A stretch of DNA of 64,000 bases from Ilumatobacter sp. (GTDB lineage Bacteria; Actinomycetota; Acidimicrobiia; Acidimicrobiales; Ilumatobacteraceae), in assembly GCA_007693335.1 (NCBI GenBank), contig REDU01000109.1, forward strand, positions 25,242 through 89,241, given 5' to 3'. The position numbers and the translations under genes are program-made. The notes under the pieces were generated by a model that was given only the letters and a program-made list of their open reading frames with translations, searched no databases and had not been told where the DNA came from. Below, piece by piece: positions 35,850-44,761 of this stretch (position 1 is the first letter of the stretch; each line of letters starts with the position of its first letter).

Positions 35850-36523
35850 GTTCGGTCGAGTCGTTCCTGGCCGGCAACGGTCCGTTGAGCCGCTCCCTGT
35901 ACGTGGTCGTCCGTGCGGTCGTGACCACGGTGGTCCGCCTCCTCACCCGGATGCGTATCGACGGACGCGAGCACGTGCCTCGCACCGGTGCCTTCGTGCT
36001 CGCACCCGTGCACCGTTCCTACGTCGACAGCCCGATCGCCGCATGCGTCACCCGGCGTCGAATGCGGTTCATGGGCAAGGACTCCGTGTGGAAGTCCCGG
36101 CCGATCGGATGGCTCGCCTCGGCACTGGGGGCGTTCCCGGTCACCCGGGGGACGGCCGATCGCGAGGCGCTCTCGCGTTGCGTGGCCGTGCTCGAGGCGG
36201 GGGAGCCGCTCGTGCTCTTCCCCGAGGGTGAACGCAAGTCGGGTCCGACGGTCCAACCGCTGTTCGACGGCGCGGTGTACGTGGCCGTGCGGGCCGGCGT
36301 CCCCATCGTGCCCGTCGGGATCGGAGGGTCGGAGCGGGTGATGCCGAAGGGCGTCCGGTTGCCCAGGCCGCGTCGGGTGCACGTGATCGTGGGGCCTCCC
36401 ATCGAGCCTCCACGGGCCGAAGACGGTCGTCGTCTGCCTCGTAGCTCCGTGAGGGAACACTCCGAGCGGCTGCACGCCGAGCTGCAGCGGCTGTTCGACG
36501 AGGCCGAGCGTCGCGTGGGCTGA
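35846..36523 (+). CDS. Lysophospholipid acyltransferase (PlsC-like)
   Basis: A 225-residue membrane-associated acyltransferase. An N-terminal hydrophobic segment (LYVVVRAVVTTVVRLL) anchors it. The catalytic HX4D is HRSYVD near residue 54, and the acceptor motif FPEGER is near 127. It probably acylates lysophosphatidate in phospholipid synthesis. The cmk-plsC pairing is common in actinobacteria. GTGA overlap with cmk. Confidence 0.9.
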
Positions 36524-36533
36524 GGTTCGCGAG

Positions 36534-37817
36534 TCACATCCCGAAGTACGCACCCAGGGCGTGGGCGAGGTGGAGCGGATCTCCCGAGCCGCTCAGTTCG
36601 CGGGCCGAGTGCATCGAGAGTTGGGGCACGCCCACGTCCGCGGTGGCGATCCCGAGCCGAGTAGCCGTGAGTGGTCCGATCGTCGACCCACAGGGCATGT
36701 TGTTGCGGGAGACGAACACCTGCCAGGGCACCCCCGCGATCTCACACGCGGTCTGGAACAGGGTGGCGGTGTCGGCCGACGTGGCGTAGCGCTGATTGGC
36801 GTTGAGCTTGATGGCCGGGCCACCACCGACCCGAGGTGCGTGGTCATGGTCATGACGCTCGGGATAGTTCGGGTGCACCGCGTGAGCGTTGTCCGCCGAG
36901 ATGCACGTGGACCCGGCGAGTGCCCGCAGCAGGTGGTCGCGCGATCCGCCGCGCGCGGTCACGAGCCGTTCGAGGACGCGCTCGAGCAGGGGACCGCTCG
37001 CTCCGGTCTCGCTGGCGGAGCCGACCTCCTCGTGGTCGTTCAACACGATCATGGTCACGTGCGTCGGGTCATCGGCGTCGATCAGTGCCTTGGTGGCCGC
37101 CCAGCACGAGAGCTGGTTGTCGAGTCGACCGCTGGCGAGCAGTGAGCGGTCGGCACCCAGCAGTGCCGCGGGCTGGACGTCGTACAGGCACAACTCCCAC
37201 CATTTCGCGGCGCCGACGGCGGAGCCGCCGCACGCCCGGTCGGCGATCCATGTCGCGAAGTCACCCGGCACACCGACGTCGAGACCCCACACGGGCGTCA
37301 GGTGCTGCTGGCGGTCGAGCACGAGCCCGGACTCGTTCACGTTGCGGTCGAGATGTACCGCCAACTGCGGGACGCGTGCGACCGGCTCGCGAACGTCGAC
37401 CAGCCGATCGGTGCCGTCGGCCAACACCACGCGCCCGGCGATCCCGAGGTCGCGATCGAGCCACGAGTTCGCGAGCACGCCCCCGTACACCTCGACGGCG
37501 AGCTGACGCCACCCGTGGCGGGCGAGGTCGGGCCGGGGCTTCACGTGGAGACCGGGCGAGTCGGTGTGGGCGCCCACGATCCGCATCGGGACGTCGGGAG
37601 CGTCGTCGGCCGGGAGGCGCCATGCCACCATCGCGCCGCCGCGCACCAGGTAGCCGGCGGTCGGGAGGTCCGACCAGGCATCCCGCTCGTGGACCGGTTC
37701 GAACGCGGCCGTGCGCAGTCGACCGACGCACGACGCCACCGAGTGGTGCGGTGATGGTGAGGCGTCGAGATGGGCGAGCAGGTCGTCGAGCAGGTGGTCG
37801 CGCCGGTCGTCACCCAT
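36534..37817 (-). CDS. M18 family aminopeptidase
   Basis: A 427-residue M18 metallopeptidase (aspartyl aminopeptidase family) of normal length. The zinc ligands and base are visible in GAHTDSPGL, SGRLDNQLS, LNDHEEVGS and the C-terminal MHSARELSG. The SADNAHAVHPNYPE segment is family-typical. It is a cytoplasmic peptidase removing N-terminal residues, probably acidic ones, with two metals. The ATG at 37817 lies two bases after the upstream phosphatase stop, so the two form an operon. Confidence 0.95.
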   Translation of the reverse strand: MGDDRRDHLLDDLLAHLDASPSPHHSVASCVGRLRTAAFEPVHERDAWSDLPTAGYLVRGGAMVAWRLPADDAPDVPMRIVGAHTDSPGLHVKPRPDLARHGWRQLAVEVYGGVLANSWLDRDLGIAGRVVLADGTDRLVDVREPVARVPQLAVHLDRNVNESGLVLDRQQHLTPVWGLDVGVPGDFATWIADRACGGSAVGAAKWWELCLYDVQPAALLGADRSLLASGRLDNQLSCWAATKALIDADDPTHVTMIVLNDHEEVGSASETGASGPLLERVLERLVTARGGSRDHLLRALAGSTCISADNAHAVHPNYPERHDHDHAPRVGGGPAIKLNANQRYATSADTATLFQTACEIAGVPWQVFVSRNNMPCGSTIGPLTATRLGIATADVGVPQLSMHSARELSGSGDPLHLAHALGAYFGM

Positions 37818-37819
37818 GG

Positions 37820-38440
37820 TCAGCGCCCTTGGAACAGTCCGACCGGGAGGCCCGTGCCCCGCAGGTGCGAGGTCTCGTTGAGCGTCACGACCGAACGCTC
37901 GCCGCTGCTCGCGGCGGCCACCCGGTGGATCGAGGTGTAGTTGGGGTAGAAGAAGCCGACGGCATCGTCGAGGCCGAGCACATGAGCCAGGTAGGTGTTG
38001 ATCACCCCACCGTGGCACACCATGGCCACCCGGTGACCCCGGTGCAGGTCGATCACCTCCTCGATCGTGTCGACCACACGGTCGCGGAACTCGTCGCGTG
38101 ACTCGTCGCTGTCCCACTCTCCCTGGAGCAGGGCCCGCCAGCGGGGGTCGTCGGACGCCTTCAGTTCCTCGACCGGTACGTACTCAGTGGCATGCTGATC
38201 CCACTCGGCGATGCCCTCGATCACCTCGACGGGCAGTCCTCGGGAGTCCGCCACCGGCCCGGCGGTCTCGAGTGCTCGACGCAGCGGGCTCGAACAGATC
38301 GCGTGGAGGTGTTCGTCGGCCAGGTACGCGGCCAGGTGCTGCGACTGGGCGACGCCGGCCTCCGAGAGTTCCGGATCGGCGGGCCCGTCGACCATCTCGC
38401 GCCGGACCGGTAGTGCGTGGCGTATCAGCAGTAGCTCCAT
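37820..38440 (-). CDS. Histidine phosphatase superfamily protein
   Basis: A 206-residue phosphoglycerate-mutase-like phosphatase. The catalytic motif is LIRHALPVRRE (RHA) at the N-terminus, then SPLRRALETA with the second Arg, and VAMVCHGGVIN with the second His. It is distinct from the phosphatase at 16041. The substrate is unknown. It heads the operon with the M18 aminopeptidase and is divergent from pyruvate kinase. Confidence 0.9.
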   Translation of the reverse strand: MELLLIRHALPVRREMVDGPADPELSEAGVAQSQHLAAYLADEHLHAICSSPLRRALETAGPVADSRGLPVEVIEGIAEWDQHATEYVPVEELKASDDPRWRALLQGEWDSDESRDEFRDRVVDTIEEVIDLHRGHRVAMVCHGGVINTYLAHVLGLDDAVGFFYPNYTSIHRVAAASSGERSVVTLNETSHLRGTGLPVGLFQGR

Positions 38441-38461
38441 GGATCGACTAGATAAACAGGT
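38441..38461. promoter_or_regulatory. Divergent promoter gap, phosphatase and pyk
   Basis: This 21-base gap has an unusually A/T-rich core, CTAGATAAACA. TAGATA (38449-38454) lies 7 bases before the pyk ATG, and the minus strand reads TATCTA 8 bases before the phosphatase ATG. A shared symmetric -10 is likely, though neither box fits TANNNT exactly. Confidence 0.4.
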
Positions 38462-39895
38462 ATGACGAGACGGACCAAGATCGTGGCCACCCTCGGGCCG
38501 TCGAGCGATCCCGATGGTGAGCTCGACACCCTCATCGCTGCGGGTGTCGACGTGGTCCGTCTCAACTTGAGTCATGGTCCGCTGCCCGAGCACCTCGCAC
38601 GTCTCGATCGCGTCCGGGCGGTGGCCGGCCGTCTCGAGCGCCCCGTTGCCGTCCTGGCCGATCTCCCCGGTCCGAAGGTTCGTGCCGGCAAGTTCATCGA
38701 AGGTGGTGTGGGGCTTGCCGCTGGTGGGTTCGTGCATCTCGTGCCCGGCGACGGTGCCAGCGATGCCGGCACGATCCACGTCGAGTACGAGACCTTGCTC
38801 GACGACCTCACGGTCGGCGATCGGGTGATCCTCGGCGACGGTGCGATCTCGATGCGTGTCACCGAGCACCACGACACATCGGTGCTCGCCCGGATCGAGA
38901 CGGGCGGCCGCACCCAGGGCAAACCGGGCGTGCACCTCTCGTCGGATCGGCTCAGGCTCGAGACCCCCACCGACGACGACCTCGTGCTCGCGGAGGCGGT
39001 TGCCAGTGCCGGCGTCGAGTTCATCGCGGTGTCGTTCGTGCGGCGTGCCGGTGATGTGGAACAGGTGCGGGAGGTGGTGGGTGACCGTGCGCAACTGGTG
39101 GCGAAGATCGAGACCAGCGCCGCCCTCGCCAACCTGTCCGACATCGTCGCGGTGTCCGACGCCCTCATGGTCGCCCGTGGTGATCTCGGGATCGACTGCC
39201 CCATGGAGGATGTCCCGCACCTCCAGAAGCACATCATCCGCCAGTGTGTCGAGCAGGGGGTGCCGGTCATCACGGCCACCCAGATGCTCGAGTCGATGGT
39301 CACGGCACCGTCGCCCACCCGGGCCGAGGTGAGCGATGTCGCCAACGCCGTGTTCGACGGTACCGATGCGCTGATGCTGTCGGGGGAGACCGCCATCGGT
39401 CGTGATCCGGCCGCGGTGGTCGTCACGATGGGACGCATCGCCGAACGGGCCGAGGCCGAGGCCAGCTATCGGCAGTGGGCGGTCCGCCTGGGTCGGTTGC
39501 AGCGCGAGTGGTGGGCCACGAGCACCGACCGCATCACCGCCGCACTCACCCACGCCGCGTCGCAGGCTGCCGTCGATGCCGGCGCTTCCGCCATCCTGTG
39601 CTGCACCAGGAGCGGACGCACCGCCCGGGCGATGGCCCGGTTCAGGCCCGAGGCCCAGCTCATCGGACTGTCGCCCGATCCGACCACCGTGCGGTCACTC
39701 GCGCTGTCGTGGGGCATCGATCCGATCGCGGTCGACACGTACACCACGACCGACGAGATGGTCTGGTTCGCCGTGGAGACGGCGTTGGAGACGGGACGGA
39801 TCTCGCCCGGCGACACCGTGCTGGTGCTGGCCGGAGCACCCGACCGAGCGAGCACTGCCGCGGCCGACGTGCTCCGGATCGTCACCGTCTCGTGA
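38462..39895 (+). CDS. pyk: Pyruvate kinase
   Basis: A 477-residue glycolytic enzyme converting PEP and ADP to pyruvate and ATP. It has VRLNLSHG, LPGPKVRAG, the metal-site segment MVARGDLGIDCPMEDVP, TATQMLESMV and a C-terminal allosteric domain (about 360-477). All core catalytic residues appear present. Its stop overlaps the GTG of the hydrolase gene. Confidence 0.96.
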   Translation: MTRRTKIVATLGPSSDPDGELDTLIAAGVDVVRLNLSHGPLPEHLARLDRVRAVAGRLERPVAVLADLPGPKVRAGKFIEGGVGLAAGGFVHLVPGDGASDAGTIHVEYETLLDDLTVGDRVILGDGAISMRVTEHHDTSVLARIETGGRTQGKPGVHLSSDRLRLETPTDDDLVLAEAVASAGVEFIAVSFVRRAGDVEQVREVVGDRAQLVAKIETSAALANLSDIVAVSDALMVARGDLGIDCPMEDVPHLQKHIIRQCVEQGVPVITATQMLESMVTAPSPTRAEVSDVANAVFDGTDALMLSGETAIGRDPAAVVVTMGRIAERAEAEASYRQWAVRLGRLQREWWATSTDRITAALTHAASQAAVDAGASAILCCTRSGRTARAMARFRPEAQLIGLSPDPTTVRSLALSWGIDPIAVDTYTTTDEMVWFAVETALETGRISPGDTVLVLAGAPDRASTAAADVLRIVTVS

Positions 39896-40656
39896 CCGGC
39901 CCGAGTGCCATCTGGTCGAACGAGACCGGCCACGGGCGGCTCGTTGCGGTGGTGCACGGTTCGATGGACCGGTCGGCCGGCATGCTGCGCCTGAGTCGTC
40001 GACTCGACGAGCACTTCCGCGTGCTGCGCTACGACCGCCGCGGTTACGGGCGTTCCGCACCCCACCCGGGGCCGTTCGGGATCTCCCAGCAGGTGGACGA
40101 TCTCGAGGCCCTCCTGGACGACCGTCGCGCGTTGCTCTTCGGTCACAGCTACGGCGGCAACGTGGTGCTCGCCCTGGCCGATCGACGTCCTGACCTCGTG
40201 TCGGCCGTGGTGGTGTTCGAGACACCGCTGTCGTGGCTCGATTGGTGGCCCGGATCCACGGCCGGATCCACGGCGCTCGCCACCCAGGGCGATCCCTCGG
40301 ATGCCGCCGAGCGGTTCATGCGGCGCCTGGTGGGCGACGAGCGGTGGTCGAAGCTGCCCCCGTCGAGCCGGGCGGCCCGTCGTGCCGAGGGGCCGGCCAT
40401 GGTGGGCGAGCTCACCGATCTGCGCCAGCGACCGCCGTGGACGGCCGAGCGGATCCAGGTGCCGGTGCTCGCCCTCCACGGCGAACACGGGGCTCCGCAC
40501 CACCGTGACGCCATGCACCATCTGGCCGAGATCCTCCCGTCGTGCGCCGTCGAGATGATCGACGACGCTCGTCATTTCGGTCCGAACACGCACGCCGACG
40601 ACGTGGCTGCCGCCATCACGCGGCTGGCCCGCACGGTTCACCCCGACTCCGACTGA
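39892..40656 (+). CDS. Alpha/beta hydrolase
   Basis: A 254-residue alpha/beta-fold hydrolase. It has the conserved YDRRGYGRS segment, the nucleophile elbow GHSYGG and a late His in DARHFGPNTH. The oxyanion segment is HGSMDRSAGM. Substrate unknown. It is translationally coupled to pyruvate kinase by GTGA and convergent with the MFS gene 13 bases away. Confidence 0.88.
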   Translation: MTGPSAIWSNETGHGRLVAVVHGSMDRSAGMLRLSRRLDEHFRVLRYDRRGYGRSAPHPGPFGISQQVDDLEALLDDRRALLFGHSYGGNVVLALADRRPDLVSAVVVFETPLSWLDWWPGSTAGSTALATQGDPSDAAERFMRRLVGDERWSKLPPSSRAARRAEGPAMVGELTDLRQRPPWTAERIQVPVLALHGEHGAPHHRDAMHHLAEILPSCAVEMIDDARHFGPNTHADDVAAAITRLARTVHPDSD

Positions 40657-40669
40657 TCCGGACTCGAGT

Positions 40670-41821
40670 TCAGGGACGCGAGACCACGAGCAGACCCAGT
40701 GCGATCGAGCCGACCACCGCCGACAGGGCGAGCGGACCGCCGATGCCGACCGCGACGTAGAGCTGGCCGCTGGCGAAGATCGACGCTGAACGGGCCAGCG
40801 TGCCGAGGGAGTTGCCGACGCCCAGGGCGCGTCCGCGCGCGTCGGGTGCGGCCTCGCTGACGAGCGACAACGAGGTCACGAACGCGAACTCGAACCCGGT
40901 CAGGAAGACGGTGAGGCCGAGCACACCGACGAGCAGCGAGTCGCCCGCCGTCGCCGTGATCGCCAGACCGATCCCGAGCCCGACCAGTCCGAGCGCCACG
41001 GCCCGCCGCTTGCCGATCCGGTCGGAGAAGGCGGCCGATGCACCGCTCGCGGTCAGTTCGAGCACGCCGAAGCCGGTCACGACGATCCCGAGCCCGGCGG
41101 TGGAGACCCCGTACTGATCGGAGAGCCAGGCACCGCTGATCACGAACACGCCCAGTCCGGCCCCGCCGAGGAGCGCCGAGACGAACAGCGCGGGCCACGC
41201 CGAGCCGGGCAGGCGCGTGCCCACCGGGTCACGATCGCGGCGGGCGATCCGCCGGGTGGTCACGTCGTCGCCCACCAGGACGTTCACGGCCATCGCGGCG
41301 ACCGCGGAGGAGATCGCCAGTGCCACGAACGGACCGCGCCAGCCGAACAGGTTGATCAGCACGGCGATGATCGGCCCGCCGATGCAGAGCGCCAGGGCCC
41401 ACGACAGCTCGAAGATCCCGATCGCCCGACCCCGCCCCGAGTACGGGACCCGCGCGCTGATCCAGGCGTGGCCGGCGACGGTGAGGTTGGTGACACCGAG
41501 CACCAGCACGATGAACGAGAGCGCGAACCACTGCACCGACCCGCCCAGCGCGATCACCGACGACACGGCGATCGCGACCAAGCCGATCACGAAGATCCGG
41601 CGCTGATGGCCGCGGTCGAGCACCCGTCCGGTGGCGGCCGTGGTCAGTCCACCGAACTCGGCCACCGCGATGATCGATGTGAGTGTGCCGATGGTGGTGC
41701 CGAAGGCGCGTTCGAGGGTGGGAAGGAACGGCCCGACCCAGCGCAGCGCGGTGTTGGCGACGGTCTTTGCAGCGGTGAGGACCGTGAGATCGGTGGCGCG
41801 GCCCCGCCCGTCGACGGTCAC
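40670..41821 (-). CDS. MFS transporter
   Basis: A 383-residue major facilitator with about 12 hydrophobic helices. Motif A-like loops are present (TGRVLDRGHQRR after helix 2 and AFSDRIGKRRA in the second half). It is slightly short for the family. Substrate unknown, probably efflux of a small molecule. The GTG start overlaps the stop of the small upstream membrane gene in GTGA, so they are one operon. Confidence 0.88.
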   Translation of the reverse strand: MTVDGRGRATDLTVLTAAKTVANTALRWVGPFLPTLERAFGTTIGTLTSIIAVAEFGGLTTAATGRVLDRGHQRRIFVIGLVAIAVSSVIALGGSVQWFALSFIVLVLGVTNLTVAGHAWISARVPYSGRGRAIGIFELSWALALCIGGPIIAVLINLFGWRGPFVALAISSAVAAMAVNVLVGDDVTTRRIARRDRDPVGTRLPGSAWPALFVSALLGGAGLGVFVISGAWLSDQYGVSTAGLGIVVTGFGVLELTASGASAAFSDRIGKRRAVALGLVGLGIGLAITATAGDSLLVGVLGLTVFLTGFEFAFVTSLSLVSEAAPDARGRALGVGNSLGTLARSASIFASGQLYVAVGIGGPLALSAVVGSIALGLLVVSRP

Positions 41822-42093
41822 GAACCAGGTCGTGTGGGGATGTCGACGTCCTGACCGAAGAACGTGCACGTCGTGCTCACGGTGCGATCCGTGTCGCGGA
41901 TCAGCTCGGCGCACGTCTGCAGCGCCGTCCGCTGGGTCCAGACCAGGAGGGCGAGCAGGACCAAGATGGACGCGACCGCCAGCTTCTGCGCGATCGACTT
42001 CAGCAGCACCGCAGCGACGACCGCCAGGATCACGAACGCGATGGCCGAAACCAGGGCGATCGTCGTCACGGTGTCGAGGGTCAGGCCGGACAT
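41818..42093 (-). CDS. Small two-helix membrane protein
   Basis: A 91-residue protein with two hydrophobic helices (TIALVSAIAFVILAVVAAV and LAVASILVLLALLVW) and a C-terminal soluble stretch with two Cys (QTCAEL and STTCTFF). No family recognised. The ATG at 42093, with TATCGT 7 bases upstream, is preferred over the ATG at 42120. It is coupled to the MFS gene and could be an accessory subunit. Confidence 0.75.
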   Translation of the reverse strand: MSGLTLDTVTTIALVSAIAFVILAVVAAVLLKSIAQKLAVASILVLLALLVWTQRTALQTCAELIRDTDRTVSTTCTFFGQDVDIPTRPGS

Positions 42094-42100
42094 GGCGCTC

Positions 42101-42106
42101 ACGATA
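42101..42106 (-). promoter_or_regulatory. -10 box (TATCGT) of the small membrane protein-MFS operon
   Basis: TATCGT on the minus strand lies 7 bases before the ATG at 42093. Confidence 0.5.
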
Positions 42107-42138
42107 GGCCGGTCGGGCATGGTCGGGTGGGAGCCGCG

Positions 42139-42144
42139 TAGAGT
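42139..42144 (+). promoter_or_regulatory. -10 box (TAGAGT) of the DUF3151 gene
   Basis: TAGAGT lies 7 bases before the ATG at 42152. Confidence 0.5.
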
Positions 42145-42151
42145 GCCGTCG

Positions 42152-42625
42152 ATGAGCGATCAGCCGATCCAGTTCTCGTCGGGTCTCCCGACCACCGTCT
42201 TGCCCGAGTCCGATCCGACGGTGCGCCACCGGCTGACGCAGGCTTTGGCAGCAGACCCCGTCTCACGGCACGACGCGGTGTCGGCAGTGGTGGCCGATCA
42301 CCCGAAGCTGCTCGACTGCTGGGCGGCGCTGGGCGACGTGGGACGCGATCCGGTCGAGCGCTACGCGGCCTACCGCATCGGGTACCACCGTGGCCTCGAT
42401 GCACTGCGCGCCAACGGCTGGCGCGGTTCGGGGTACGTCCGCTGGGCGGCACCCTCGAACCACGGGTTCCTCCGCTCGCTGCTCGGACTGCAGCGGATGG
42501 CGGCCGTGATCGGCGAGGACGATGAGGCCGAACGGTGTGCGCTCTTCCTGGGTCAGCTCGATCCGGCCGGCCCACCCGACGAGGTGATCGACGAGTTCCG
42601 CTCGAGCGAGGGGGAGCAGCGCTGA
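42152..42625 (+). CDS. DUF3151 family protein
   Basis: A 157-residue protein matching the actinobacterial DUF3151 family, seen by segments such as YRIGYHRGLDALRANGWRGSG and GFLRSLLGLQRMA. The family is widespread in actinobacteria with no defined function. It is helical and cytoplasmic, with no obvious catalytic motif. It is followed by the mobA-like gene with no gap. Confidence 0.9.
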   Translation: MSDQPIQFSSGLPTTVLPESDPTVRHRLTQALAADPVSRHDAVSAVVADHPKLLDCWAALGDVGRDPVERYAAYRIGYHRGLDALRANGWRGSGYVRWAAPSNHGFLRSLLGLQRMAAVIGEDDEAERCALFLGQLDPAGPPDEVIDEFRSSEGEQR

Positions 42626-42639
42626 CCCAGCTCGATCGG

Positions 42640-43218
42640 GTGTCGGGATCGGTGCTGGTCGGCGGACGGAGCCGCCGAATGGGACGCGACAAGGCCCGGA
42701 TCGAGATCCGGGGTGTGCCACTCGCGGTCCGGGTGGCCAGGGCGCTCGCGGCCGGGGGATGCCGCCCGGTGAACTTCGTGGGCGACTCGATCGCCGACGG
42801 ATACCCGGTCGTGGCCGACCGTTTCCCGGGTGAGGGTCCGCTCGGGGGGGTGCTCACGGCGCTCGTCGCCGCGACGGGTGACGTCGTGGTCGCGGCGTGT
42901 GATCTCCCGAACCTCGACGAGGCCTCGGTGCGTGCGCTGCTGGCAGCGGATCCGGACCGTCGATGGCCCGTGGTCGTGGCCGTGGCCGACGGTCGTCATG
43001 TGCCGGTGGCGCGTTGGCGACGTGAGGCCGTACCGGCGCTCGAGGTCGCATTCGCCACCGGCACCAGGTCGTGGCGGGCAGCGTTCGAGACGTTGGGCGC
43101 CTTGGAGGTGCCGATCGACTCGTGGTCGTCGCTCGACGTCGACAGCCCGGATGACCTCGCGGCCCTCGACCGGGAGGGGCCCGTGCTCCGCCAGGAACCC
43201 CCGGCCGAGCACGGGTAG
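42640..43218 (+). CDS. mobA: MobA-like molybdenum cofactor guanylyltransferase
   Basis: A 192-residue nucleotidyltransferase. The N-terminal motif LVGGRSRRMGRDKA corresponds to the MobA LAGGxSxRMGxDK signature, and ACDLPNLDEA holds the metal-binding Asp. MobA links GMP to molybdopterin; related enzymes use CTP. The GTG at 42640 is the best start, 15 bases after the DUF3151 stop. No other Mo-cofactor genes are in the window. Its TAG stop begins the -10 box of the rhodanese gene. Confidence 0.85.
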   Translation: MSGSVLVGGRSRRMGRDKARIEIRGVPLAVRVARALAAGGCRPVNFVGDSIADGYPVVADRFPGEGPLGGVLTALVAATGDVVVAACDLPNLDEASVRALLAADPDRRWPVVVAVADGRHVPVARWRREAVPALEVAFATGTRSWRAAFETLGALEVPIDSWSSLDVDSPDDLAALDREGPVLRQEPPAEHG

Positions 43219-43221
43219 CGT
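43216..43221 (+). promoter_or_regulatory. -10 box (TAGCGT) of the rhodanese gene, overlapping a stop codon
   Basis: TAGCGT lies 6 bases before the ATG at 43228. Its first three bases are the mobA stop codon. Confidence 0.5.
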
Positions 43222-43227
43222 GAAGCC

Positions 43228-43548
43228 ATGGCAATTCCCGAGATCGACGTCGACGCGCTCGCCGCCCTGCTCGAAGGTGCCGACGTCAGGCTGATCGACG
43301 TCCGCGAGCCCGACGAGTACGAAACCGCTCGAGTCAGCGGTGCCGTGTCGGTGCCGCTCGCGACCGTACCCGAGCAGGTGGACGCGTTCCGTGGGGAAGG
43401 ACCCACCTACGTGATCTGTCAGGCCGGTGGTCGCAGTCTGCGAGCGTGTGAGTTCGTGGCCGGGCACGGCATCGACGTCGTGAACGTGGCCGGCGGCACC
43501 GGTGCCTGGATCGCATCCGGCCGAGACGTCGTCAGCGGGAGCCAGTGA
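43228..43548 (+). CDS. Single-domain rhodanese
   Basis: A 106-residue rhodanese-like sulfurtransferase. IDVREPDEYE is the typical N-terminal motif, and the active-site loop CQAGGRS carries the catalytic Cys. It carries sulfane sulfur; its partner is unknown, though the nearby mobA-like gene makes a link to Mo-cofactor sulfur chemistry conceivable. GTGA overlap with RNase D. Confidence 0.92.
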   Translation: MAIPEIDVDALAALLEGADVRLIDVREPDEYETARVSGAVSVPLATVPEQVDAFRGEGPTYVICQAGGRSLRACEFVAGHGIDVVNVAGGTGAWIASGRDVVSGSQ

Positions 43549-44708
43549 GCGGCCCTGACGGCTATCGCTGGATCGATCGCACCGACCAGCTCCAGGAGGT
43601 GGTCGAGGCGCTGCTCGACCAGCCCAGATATGCGCTCGACACCGAGTTCCACCGCGAACGCACCTACTACCCGAAGCTCGCGCTGGTGCAGATCGCCTGG
43701 CCCGACGACCTCGTCCTGATCGATCCGCTGGCGGTCGACATCACCGAGTTGGCGCCTCTGTTCGAGTCCGACGTGCTGGGTGTGCTCCATGCCGCCCAAC
43801 AGGATCTCGATGTCCTCACGCACGCGGTGGGTGCGGTGCCGCGGCGGCTCTACGACACCCAGATCGCCGCCGGGTTCGTCGGATACGGCACGCCGTCACT
43901 GGTCGCGCTGTTGCAGGGTGAGATCGACGTGACGCCCGCCAAGGGCGATCGTCTCACCGACTGGTTGCGGCGCCCCCTCACCGACGACCAGTGCGACTAC
44001 GCCGCCGCCGACGTCGCGTACCTGCTCGAGGTGCACGATCTGCTGGAGGCGAAGCTCCACGAGATGGACCGGAACTCGTGGGTGGTCGATGCGTGCAACG
44101 AACTGCTCGCGAAGCCGGTCAGCGGTTCGGCTCCCGACGATGCGTGGATGAAGCTCAAGGACACCAGGGCCCTGCGCCCGAAGGCTCGTGCCGTGGCACA
44201 AGCGGTCGCGGCCTGGCGTGAGCGGCGGGCGATGTCGGTCGACATCCCGGTGCGTCACGTCCTGCCGGATCTCGCCGTCCTCGGCATCGCCCAGCGACAA
44301 CCGACCACCGTGAAGGAACTCGCACAGACCCGAGGGGTCGACGAGCGGTCGCTCCGCGGATCGCTCGCCGACGACATCATCGCTGCGGTGAAGGCGGGGC
44401 AGGCGGCCGAGCCCCCGCTGGCCCGGGTGAGCACCGACGATCTCGACCGTGGACTCCGGCCCGCGGTCACGCTGGTGTCGGCATGGGTGAGCCAGGTGGC
44501 CCGCACCGAGCGGATCGACACCTCCATCCTCGCGACGCGCAACGACATCGTGGCGCTGCTGAGCGGCGATGTCGATGCGCGGCTGGCGCGTGGCTGGCGG
44601 GCGGAGCTGCTGGGTGACGGCATCCGTGACCTCGTCGCCGGACGGGCAGGGTTGACGTTCGACGGCGAGCGCGGGCTGCGCCTCGTCGAGATCGCCTCGG
44701 CCGACTGA
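43545..44708 (+). CDS. rnd: Ribonuclease D
   Basis: A 387-residue DEDD-y 3'-5' exoribonuclease. The catalytic residues are visible in LDTEFHRE (Asp, Glu), HAAQQDLDVL (Asp) and CDYAAADVAYL (Tyr and Asp). A C-terminal HRDC region (about 210-290) binds RNA. It trims tRNA and other structured RNA 3' ends. Coupled to the rhodanese gene. Confidence 0.93.
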   Translation: MSGPDGYRWIDRTDQLQEVVEALLDQPRYALDTEFHRERTYYPKLALVQIAWPDDLVLIDPLAVDITELAPLFESDVLGVLHAAQQDLDVLTHAVGAVPRRLYDTQIAAGFVGYGTPSLVALLQGEIDVTPAKGDRLTDWLRRPLTDDQCDYAAADVAYLLEVHDLLEAKLHEMDRNSWVVDACNELLAKPVSGSAPDDAWMKLKDTRALRPKARAVAQAVAAWRERRAMSVDIPVRHVLPDLAVLGIAQRQPTTVKELAQTRGVDERSLRGSLADDIIAAVKAGQAAEPPLARVSTDDLDRGLRPAVTLVSAWVSQVARTERIDTSILATRNDIVALLSGDVDARLARGWRAELLGDGIRDLVAGRAGLTFDGERGLRLVEIASAD

Positions 44709-44728
44709 ACTCCTCGCTGAACTCCTCG
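44705..44728. repeat. 2 x 12-base tandem repeat after rnd
   Basis: Two exact copies of CTGAACTCCTCG; the first contains the rnd stop codon. It lies in the short gap before the convergent parA stop. Confidence 0.8.
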
Positions 44729-44761
44729 ATACCGAACCCTTCGATGCGTCGGTCGGGCCCG